Assembly: GCA_007123425.1 (NCBI GenBank)
Contig: SKLC01000271.1
Coordinates: 1 to 10,698, forward strand
Direction of reading: 5' to 3'
Length of the DNA stretch: 10,698 bases
Source of the DNA: Nitriliruptoraceae bacterium
Lineage (GTDB): Bacteria; Actinomycetota; Nitriliruptoria; Nitriliruptorales; Nitriliruptoraceae
The notes below the pieces were generated by a model. That model saw nothing but the letters and a program-made list of their open reading frames with translations. It was not told the origin of the DNA and ran no database searches. The translations under genes were made by a program, and so were the position numbers. This document shows positions 6,078 through 10,698 of this stretch, in pieces (positions within the stretch are counted from its first letter, which is position 1; every line of letters starts with the position of its first letter).

Positions 6078-6751
6078 TCCGACAGCGAGAGGACGAACTC
6101 GTCGACGACGGTACCGTCGGCCGCCCGACGCGACCGCAGCTGGTGCCATCCCAGGGCCCGGTAGAAGCCCGGCCCCGGCCCGTTCGAGGGCGTGATCAGG
6201 CGCACCTCGTCGGCGCCGGCCTCGCAGGCGCGTCGCGCGAACCCCTCCACCAGGGTGCCGCCCACCCCCGCTCCGCGGGCCTCGGGGGACACCGCCACGT
6301 GGGTGAGCACCGCGACCTGTGCCGGCGCCGCGACGGGCTCCCCCGGATGCCCGCCGGAGCGCCGGGTGCGCCGGCGCAGGTACCGGAGCGTGGCACGCGC
6401 GTACCGTCCCACGCGCGTGCGCAGGAACTCCAGGAGCAGGCGAGGTCGGCGCAGCAGCGACAGCAGGCCGGCCACCGCGAGCATGCGCCCGCAGTGCCGC
6501 ATCGCCCACCGGTAGTGGGCCGCGTTGTCATAGGTCCCCACGAGCACGCCGGCCGGCTCGGAGCCGTTGGGCACCACCAGCACGTCCGCCAGCGGACTCT
6601 CCGAGAACGTCTGGTGGTAGCGCTGCAGGAAGCGGGGCCCCAGGCGGGCGAAGAACCCAGCCGGCAGCTCGCGCTCGTGCAGCATCGCGGTGCAGCCGAG
6701 CTCCGAGGATCGAGCGGACCGCACGGTGGGCTGCGAGATGGTGCTGGACAC
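6074..6751 (-). CDS. GNAT-family N-acetyltransferase with Arg-rich internal insertion
   Basis: A 225-residue protein. The acetyl-CoA-binding motif A is clear at 151-165 (HVAVSPEARGAGVGG), preceded by the beta-4 strand and followed by the motif B region ending in GFYRALGWHQ (195-204). The N-terminal half has PAGFFARLGPRFLQRYHQTF (30-49) and a PAGVLVGTYDNAAHY strand (66-80). Between these and motif A are about 65 extra residues (82-147), rich in Leu and Arg (LLRRPRLLLEF, RTRVGRYARATLRYLRRR), that form an amphipathic, basic helical insertion not found in minimal GNATs. The substrate is unknown. Start GTG at 6751-6749 has GGAG five bases upstream. The stop overlaps the start of the lipoprotein gene by GTGA, so the two proteins are probably made together; that suggests, without proving, an envelope-related role. 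Confidence 0.88.
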   Translation of the reverse strand: MSSTISQPTVRSARSSELGCTAMLHERELPAGFFARLGPRFLQRYHQTFSESPLADVLVVPNGSEPAGVLVGTYDNAAHYRWAMRHCGRMLAVAGLLSLLRRPRLLLEFLRTRVGRYARATLRYLRRRTRRSGGHPGEPVAAPAQVAVLTHVAVSPEARGAGVGGTLVEGFARRACEAGADEVRLITPSNGPGPGFYRALGWHQLRSRRAADGTVVDEFVLSLSE

Positions 6752-6793
6752 GTCGGCTCCATGACGTTCAGCATGCCCGTAGGGGCGCTGTCG

Positions 6794-6814
6794 GCGCCGG
6801 CGGCTGCCCGGCGC
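6794..6814 (-). terminator. Hairpin between the mug-type gene and the GNAT gene
   Basis: A perfect 7-bp stem, GCGCCGG/CCGGCGC, with a 7-nt loop. It could end the upstream operon, but it lies immediately after the -10 candidate at 6815-6820 and so might instead be the first element of the GNAT leader. Confidence 0.3.
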
Positions 6815-6843
6815 AGCCTAAGGGTGGACCCCCAGCCTGCCAC
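6815..6843 (-). promoter_or_regulatory. Candidate promoter of the GNAT-lipoprotein unit
   Basis: On the minus strand GTGGCA (6843-6838; four of six matches to TTGACA) and TAGGCT (6820-6815) are 17 bases apart, giving a start near 6808 and a leader of about 57 nt. This is the best-formed promoter candidate in the window. It implies that GNAT and lipoprotein are transcribed separately from the CNNM-Mug operon. Confidence 0.4.
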
Positions 6844-6866
6844 GGAGGGGTGCCGATGGGACACGG

Positions 6867-7463
6867 TCACCCGGTCGAAGGCCGCCCGTCCGGACGGTCG
6901 ACCACCGCGATGCCCGCCGCCTGCGCCGCGGCCCGGTACCAGCCGGCGAGGCTGTCCACGGTCTCGTGCGCGTTGAGCCCGCTGGGGTTGGGCAGGGCCC
7001 AGACGCGCACCCCCGCGAGCGTCCCGGGCTGCGGGCCGGGCGCTGCCCGCGGCTGGGCGAAGGCGACGCGGTAGGCGCCGATCCCCACCACGGCGACCAC
7101 GGCGGGACGCAGGCGCGTGAGGTCGTGGGCCAGCCGCCGGGCGCCGGCTCGCAGCTCGTCGCGTCCCAGCTCGGACGCGCGGGCCGTGGCGCGGCGCACG
7201 AGGTTGGTGATGCCAAGGCCCCGCTCGAGCAGATGGGCCCGGTCGCGGGGGCTGAGCCCGTCGCGGGCGTCGATCGACCGCTCGGTGATGCCCGCGGCGT
7301 GCAGCGCCGGGTAGAAGCGGTTCGACGGGTGGGCGAAGTGCGTGCCGGTCGCGGCGGACCGCAGGCTCGGGTTGATGCCGACGATCAGCAGGCGAAGCCG
7401 CTTGCGTTCGCCCAGCAGGTCATCGACATGATGGTCCCGGAAGCGCTCGAGCGGGCCGGTCAC
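6867..7463 (-). CDS. mug: Mug-type G/U(T) mismatch-specific uracil-DNA glycosylase
   Basis: A 198-residue base-excision repair enzyme of the uracil-DNA glycosylase superfamily, family 2 (Mug/TDG): it flips and excises uracil, or mispaired thymine adducts, from duplex DNA. Motif 1, GINPSLRSAATGTHFAHPSN (29-48), matches the E. coli Mug pattern, with the catalytic-pocket Asn31 and the FAHPSNRF segment. Motif 2 is LPNPSGLNAH (157-166), the DNA-intercalating loop. GITNLVRRAT (84-93) is the third family marker. Start: GTG at 7463-7461 with GGGAG about ten bases upstream, inside the end of the preceding gene; only six bases separate the two genes, so it is the last gene of the CNNM operon. The C-terminal tail after about residue 185 is poorly conserved in this family. 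Confidence 0.93.
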   Translation of the reverse strand: MTGPLERFRDHHVDDLLGERKRLRLLIVGINPSLRSAATGTHFAHPSNRFYPALHAAGITERSIDARDGLSPRDRAHLLERGLGITNLVRRATARASELGRDELRAGARRLAHDLTRLRPAVVAVVGIGAYRVAFAQPRAAPGPQPGTLAGVRVWALPNPSGLNAHETVDSLAGWYRAAAQAAGIAVVDRPDGRPSTG

Positions 7464-7469
7464 GCGCGT

Positions 7470-8852
7470 TCAGCTCCCGCCGTCGTGCGTCGGGGGGCTC
7501 GCGTGGGGGGCACGGATCTCGACCTCCCCCGCGCGCCGCCCGTCCAGCGACAGCACCGTCAGGCGCCAGCCGTCGTCGGTGAGCACCTCGTCGCCCCGCT
7601 CGAGGAGGCGGCCCAGCGACTCGACCAGCAGCCCCGAGACCGTCTCCGCGTCGCCCGGTGGCAGCCGACCACCGGTCAGCCGCTCCGCCTCGTCGCGGCG
7701 CATCATCCCGGGCACCACCCAGACCCGCTCCTCGGCGCGGTGGGCGTGGCGCTCCGCGTCGAACTCGTCCTCGATCTCGCCCACGAGCTCCTCGAGCACG
7801 TCCTCGAGGCTGAGCACGCCGGCGGTGCCCCCGAACTCGTCGACCACCAGCACCGCGTGCGCGCGGCTCTCGAGCATGTCCCGCAGCAGCTGCTCGAGGT
7901 CGCGGGACTCCGGCACCGCGGGGATCGGCCGCAGCAGCTCGGCGACGCCGACGCCCGCGAGGTCATCGCGCATGAGCACGTCCTTGACGTGGACGAGGCC
8001 CACCACGTGGTCGATGTCCTCGTGATAGACCGGCAGGCGCGTGTAGCCGGTCTCGGCCGCCACCTGGAGGACCTCGGTGGCGCTGGCGGTGTCGGGCAGC
8101 GCCGAGAGGTCGACGCGCGGCGTCATCGCCGCCTCCGCGTCGATGCGCTGCAGCCGCAGCGCCGCGCCCATCACCCGCGCGTCCTGGGCGGCGATGGTGC
8201 CCAGCTCGCGGGACTCGGCCAGCGCGAGGGTGAGCTCCTCGGGACTGTGCACGAGCTTGTGCTCGTCGACGGGCTCCACCCGCACGAGGCGGACCAGCAG
8301 GTTCGCGGCGCTGTTGAGCACCAGGATCAGGGGGCGGAAGGCGGTCACGTACCACCCGAAGGGCCGCGCCAGGCGCAGCGAGACGGCCTCGGCGCGGGCC
8401 AGGGCGAGGTTCTTGGGCGCCATCTCGCCCACCACCATGTGGAGGAAGACCACCAGCGACAGGGCCAGGGCGAAGGCGAGCAGCGGCACCAGGCCGGCGG
8501 GCAGCCCACTGGCCCCCAGCCAGGAGGCGAAGAGCGCGGCCACCGCGGGCTCGGCGACCACCCCCAGGCCCAGCGAGCACATCGTGATGCCCAGCTGCGC
8601 CCCCGAGAAGGTCACCGACAGCTCCTTGAGCGCCTTGAGCGCCCGCTGCCCCCGGGGGTCCCCGCTGTCGGCGGCCTCCTCGATGCGGGTGCGCCGTGCG
8701 GCCAGCAGGGCGATCTCCGCGGCGACGAAGACGCCGTTGAGCACGAGCAGGACGAGGCCGATCAGGACGGCGGTGAGGCTGAAGGTGCCGTGGGCGGCGG
8801 CGTCGGCGGAGACCGCCAGCGTCACGGCCGGGTCGGCGGCGGGGTGCGTCAC
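7470..8852 (-). CDS. CNNM/CorC-type membrane protein with CBS pair (second of tandem pair)
   Basis: A 460-residue inner-membrane protein of the HlyC/CorC/CNNM group, whose studied members export Mg2+ (CorB, MpfA). Domains: a Thr/Ala-rich N-terminal tail (1-24); a DUF21/CNNM transmembrane domain (about 25-215) with hydrophobic segments near 25-50, 84-110 and 118-145 and the conserved NGVFVAAE (39-46) and GEMAPKNLAL (142-151); a CBS pair (about 240-365) with DEFGGTAG (338-345) and LEDVLEELVGEIEDEFD (349-365); and a C-terminal CorC_HlyC domain (about 375-450). The start is GTG at 8852-8850, sharing GTGA with the stop of the upstream paralogue, behind a full-length GGAGGTGA ribosome binding site. 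The frame stays open farther upstream, but that would overlap the paralogue by hundreds of bases and is rejected. Mg2+ transport is inferred from the family; cobalt or Na+ coupling cannot be judged. Confidence 0.93.
   Translation of the reverse strand: MTHPAADPAVTLAVSADAAAHGTFSLTAVLIGLVLLVLNGVFVAAEIALLAARRTRIEEAADSGDPRGQRALKALKELSVTFSGAQLGITMCSLGLGVVAEPAVAALFASWLGASGLPAGLVPLLAFALALSLVVFLHMVVGEMAPKNLALARAEAVSLRLARPFGWYVTAFRPLILVLNSAANLLVRLVRVEPVDEHKLVHSPEELTLALAESRELGTIAAQDARVMGAALRLQRIDAEAAMTPRVDLSALPDTASATEVLQVAAETGYTRLPVYHEDIDHVVGLVHVKDVLMRDDLAGVGVAELLRPIPAVPESRDLEQLLRDMLESRAHAVLVVDEFGGTAGVLSLEDVLEELVGEIEDEFDAERHAHRAEERVWVVPGMMRRDEAERLTGGRLPPGDAETVSGLLVESLGRLLERGDEVLTDDGWRLTVLSLDGRRAGEVEIRAPHASPPTHDGGS
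7758..7809. repeat. Copy A of a 52-nt direct repeat shared by the two CNNM genes
   Basis: These 52 bases differ at a single position (7782) from 9146-9197, 1,388 bases away. They encode the LEDVLEELVGEIEDEFD block at the end of the CBS pair in both paralogues. Confidence 0.8.
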
Positions 8853-10186
8853 GACGTCACCTCCCCCCGCTCCGGCTCGCCGGGCGGGGTCGGCAGCCGA
8901 CGGAGCACCACGTCGGTGATGCGCACGCCGTCCACCGCGGCGACCTCGAGCTCCCATCCCTGGTGGGTGACGACCTCGCCGCCCTCGGGGATCCGCCCCA
9001 GCTCGTCGAGCAGGTAGCCCGCGACCGTCTCGTACTCGCCCTCGGGCAGCTCCACGTCGAGCAGGTCCGCGAGGCGGTCGGTGCGCAGGGAGGCGTGGAG
9101 CAGGTAGCGCCCGGCGCCGATGCGCCGGATCACCGTGCTGTGGCGGTCGAACTCGTCCTCGATCTCGCCGACGAGCTCCTCGAGCACGTCCTCGAGGGTG
9201 ACGATGCCGGTGGTCCCGCCGTACTCGTCGATGACCACCGCGAAGGTGCGCTGCTCGCGGCGCAGGTCCGTCAGCAGCCGACGCAGGGGCTCGCTCTCGG
9301 GGACCACGAGCGGCGCAAACATCGCCGCGGCCACCGGGGTGGTGGCGTGCTCCTCGAGCGGGACGGCGAGCAGGTCCTTGACGTGGATCGTGCCGAGCAG
9401 GTCGTCCTCGGTCTCGCCGCGGACCGGGAAGCGGCTGTGGCCCGTGCGGCGGGCCAGCGCCCGCAGGTCCGCCAGGGTCGCGTCGCGGTGGAGCCACACG
9501 ACGTCGGGGCGCGGCACCATGACCTCGACCACCCGGGTGTCACCGAGCTCCACGGCACGCTGGAGCAGCTCGGTCTGCTCGCTGGTGAGGCTGCCCTCCT
9601 CCCCCGAGGCGCTGATGATGCGGGCGAGCTCATCGAGGGTGTGGCCACCCTCGAGCTCGTCGGTGACCTCGACCCGGAACAGTCGTCGGGCGATGCCCTC
9701 GGCGGCCCGGTGGAAGACGCGGATCACCGGGCCGAGCAGCAGCCCGAAGCCACGGTTGAACGGGCCGGCGAACAGCGCCACGCCCAGCGGGCGCGAGATC
9801 GCGAGGTTCTTGGGGAACAGCTCCCCGACCACCATCTGCACCACGGTCGAGAGCAGGAATGCGCCGGTGAGCGCGATGCCGAGTGCGGCCTCCTCGGGCA
9901 GCCCGAGGAGATCGAGCAGCGGGCGGATGAGCGTGTCGCCGATGGCCCGCTCGGCGATGTAGCCCAGCAGCAGCGAGCTGAGCGTGATCCCGAACTGCGC
10001 GGCCGACAGGGAGAACGACAGCCGCGAGAGCTCCCGGGTGACGATGCGCGCTCGTCGATCCCCCGCGGCCGCGCGCTCCTCGACCCCCGGCCGGCGCACG
10101 GAGACCAGCGAGAACTCCGCCGCCACGAAGAGTCCATTGGCGACGATCAGGGTCACGGCCAGCATCAGCCCGAGCGCGCCGTTCAC
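8849..10186 (-). CDS. CNNM/CorC-type membrane protein with CBS pair (first of tandem pair)
   Basis: A 445-residue paralogue of the next gene. The membrane domain (about 5-180) begins directly with a hydrophobic helix containing NGLFVAAEFSLVSVRR (17-32), followed by FGITLSSLLLGYIAE (65-79) and GELFPKNLAI (121-130). The CBS pair spans about 218-350 with DEYGGTTG (320-327) and LEDVLEELVGEIEDEFD (331-347), and a CorC_HlyC domain spans about 352-432. The family role is Mg2+ efflux/homeostasis, with the CBS pair as cytosolic nucleotide sensor. Two adjacent copies are common in actinobacteria and may form heteromers, which is inference. The start GTG at 10186 has no good ribosome binding site; Met8 at 10165 is an alternative but has none either. 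A TetR gene ends 69 nt upstream on the same strand. Confidence 0.92.
   Translation of the reverse strand: MNGALGLMLAVTLIVANGLFVAAEFSLVSVRRPGVEERAAAGDRRARIVTRELSRLSFSLSAAQFGITLSSLLLGYIAERAIGDTLIRPLLDLLGLPEEAALGIALTGAFLLSTVVQMVVGELFPKNLAISRPLGVALFAGPFNRGFGLLLGPVIRVFHRAAEGIARRLFRVEVTDELEGGHTLDELARIISASGEEGSLTSEQTELLQRAVELGDTRVVEVMVPRPDVVWLHRDATLADLRALARRTGHSRFPVRGETEDDLLGTIHVKDLLAVPLEEHATTPVAAAMFAPLVVPESEPLRRLLTDLRREQRTFAVVIDEYGGTTGIVTLEDVLEELVGEIEDEFDRHSTVIRRIGAGRYLLHASLRTDRLADLLDVELPEGEYETVAGYLLDELGRIPEGGEVVTHQGWELEVAAVDGVRITDVVLRRLPTPPGEPERGEVTS
8857..8864 (-). promoter_or_regulatory. Ribosome binding site of the second CNNM gene
   Basis: GGAGGTGA on the minus strand, an eight-base match to the 16S anti-Shine-Dalgarno, lies four bases before the GTG at 8852 and inside the last codons of the upstream gene. 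It decides the short start and supports efficient re-initiation. Confidence 0.75.
9146..9197. repeat. Copy B of the 52-nt direct repeat
   Basis: This is the partner of 7758-7809; the one difference is at 9170 (G here, C in the other copy). It lies within the upstream CNNM gene. Confidence 0.8.
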
Positions 10187-10229
10187 GCGCCGGGCCCGCC
10201 GGGTCTACCGCCGTCGTCCACGCCCGCGG

Positions 10230-10259
10230 AGGCTAGTGACTCGAAGCGACCGGGATCAC
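10230..10259 (-). promoter_or_regulatory. Candidate promoter of the CNNM-CNNM-Mug operon
   Basis: On the minus strand TAGCCT (10235-10230) is preceded, 18 bases upstream, by GTGATC (10259-10254; three of six matches to TTGACA), which overlaps the TetR stop codon. Transcription would start near 10223, about 37 nt before the GTG. Read-through from the TetR gene is also possible. Confidence 0.3.
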
Positions 10260-10698
10260 GCCCCGGGCATGCTCGCCTCCCCGGCGGGCAGCAGCCGCAT
10301 CGCATGGGCGTGCATGTCGAAGTCCGGATCGAGCAGCGCGGTCAGCCCCAGGCCCGTGAGGGCCGCGAGCAGCATCTCGGCCTCGGCGGTCGCGTCCCGT
10401 GCATCGAGGTCGGGGCGCGCGCGCCGCAGGGCGTCGGTGAACCGCTCGACCCGGCGACGGTGGCTGCGCAGCAGCCGCTGCCCCACCAGCGGGTCGGTCA
10501 GCCCGCGGCCCACGGCCAGCTGGAGATAGATCCGCGCGATCGGGGTCGAGTCCGTCACGAACTGCACGAACGCCTCGACGAGATCCTCGAGCGTGTCGGT
10601 CCCCGCGCCCGCCGGATCCGGATCCACCGCATCGAGGGCTTCGCGGATGACCTCGAGGACGACCTCCTCCTTGGAGCCGAAGAGGTTGTAGAAGCTCC
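10256..10698 (-). CDS. TetR/AcrR-family transcriptional regulator, partial (N-terminus missing)
   Basis: The last 146 codons of a regulator; the gene continues beyond the right edge. The visible product opens with SFYNLFGSKEEVVLEVIREA, the recognition helix and following helix of a TetR DNA-binding domain (the tyrosine and the SKE segment are typical). The rest is an all-helical ligand/dimerisation domain with hydrophobic helices around AFVQFVTDSTPIARIYLQLA and AEMLLAALTGLGLTALLD. The ligand and target genes are unknown. It lies 69 nt upstream of the CNNM operon on the same strand; TetR proteins often control neighbouring genes, but I see no clear palindromic operator in the short gap. Confidence 0.88.
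   Translation of the reverse strand, partial: SFYNLFGSKEEVVLEVIREALDAVDPDPAGAGTDTLEDLVEAFVQFVTDSTPIARIYLQLAVGRGLTDPLVGQRLLRSHRRRVERFTDALRRARPDLDARDATAEAEMLLAALTGLGLTALLDPDFDMHAHAMRLLPAGEASMPGA

Noticed and set aside
4983..6509. Lipoprotein reading extended to 508 residues
   Set aside because: The extra N-terminus overlaps the GNAT gene in another frame and would bury the signal peptide and lipobox; the GTG at 6077 places both at the N-terminus.
6966..9017. Long plus-strand open frame (683 codons) opposite mug and the CNNM genes
   Set aside because: The translation is His/Gly/Gln/Arg-rich and repetitive, while the opposite strand carries clear Mug and CNNM/CBS motifs.
7470..9497. Second CNNM protein extended to 675 residues
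   Set aside because: The extension is an Arg/Ala/Pro-rich out-of-frame reading of the upstream paralogue; the GTG at 8852 has a perfect ribosome binding site and the GTGA junction.
10610..10625. Tandem GGATCC-type short repeat
   Set aside because: It only encodes the DPDP residues of the TetR protein; two hexamers in coding DNA carry no special meaning.
1..10698. CRISPR array, tRNA or rRNA gene, IS element or phage attachment site
   Set aside because: I saw no regularly spaced repeats, no tRNA-like arms with a CCA end, no rRNA-like stretches, no transposase motifs and no flanking target duplications. A tRNAscan or IS search was not possible here, but every gap between genes is shorter than 230 nt.

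Overview
The window is very GC-rich chromosomal DNA with G/C at most third codon positions, AGGAGG-type ribosome binding sites and mostly GTG starts. The gene set fits a high-GC actinobacterium: an acyl-CoA dehydrogenase with a methylsuccinyl-CoA-dehydrogenase-like N-terminal extension, a ROK kinase, a PCN-type IlvD and tandem CNNM/CorC proteins. The lineage cannot be fixed from the sequence alone. I see no IS element, phage gene, CRISPR array, tRNA or rRNA, so this reads as housekeeping chromosome rather than an accessory island.

Left part (1-2408, all minus strand, read right to left): a PaaI-type hotdog thioesterase (2408-1926), a ROK-family sugar kinase (1821-868) and the N-terminal 252 residues of an acyl-CoA dehydrogenase (757-1, cut by the window edge). 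The genes are about 104-110 nt apart. Both gaps hold a short hairpin and an actinobacterial-type -10 hexamer, so the three may be separate transcription units.

Centre (2635-4921, plus strand): ilvD (dihydroxy-acid dehydratase) diverges from the thioesterase across a 226-nt intergenic region. It is followed by a strong 15-bp hairpin and then by a 171-residue protein of unknown function. That gene converges on the next minus-strand gene, with a hairpin between them.

Right part (4983-10698, all minus strand, read right to left): the C-terminal part of a TetR-family regulator (edge, to 10256), two tandem CNNM/CorC-type CBS-domain membrane proteins joined by a GTGA stop/start overlap, and a Mug-type uracil/mismatch DNA glycosylase 6 nt downstream. 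After a gap with a promoter candidate comes a second unit: a GNAT acetyltransferase with an Arg-rich insertion, coupled by another GTGA overlap to a lipoprotein with an M15/LAS-type metallopeptidase signature.

No clearly new defence or mobile system is visible. The items most worth a second look are the Mcd-like dehydrogenase, the GNAT/M15-lipoprotein pair, the CNNM-CNNM-Mug operon, the unknown 171-residue protein, and the recurring compact hairpin-plus-TAGGCT/TAGCCT intergenic layout.
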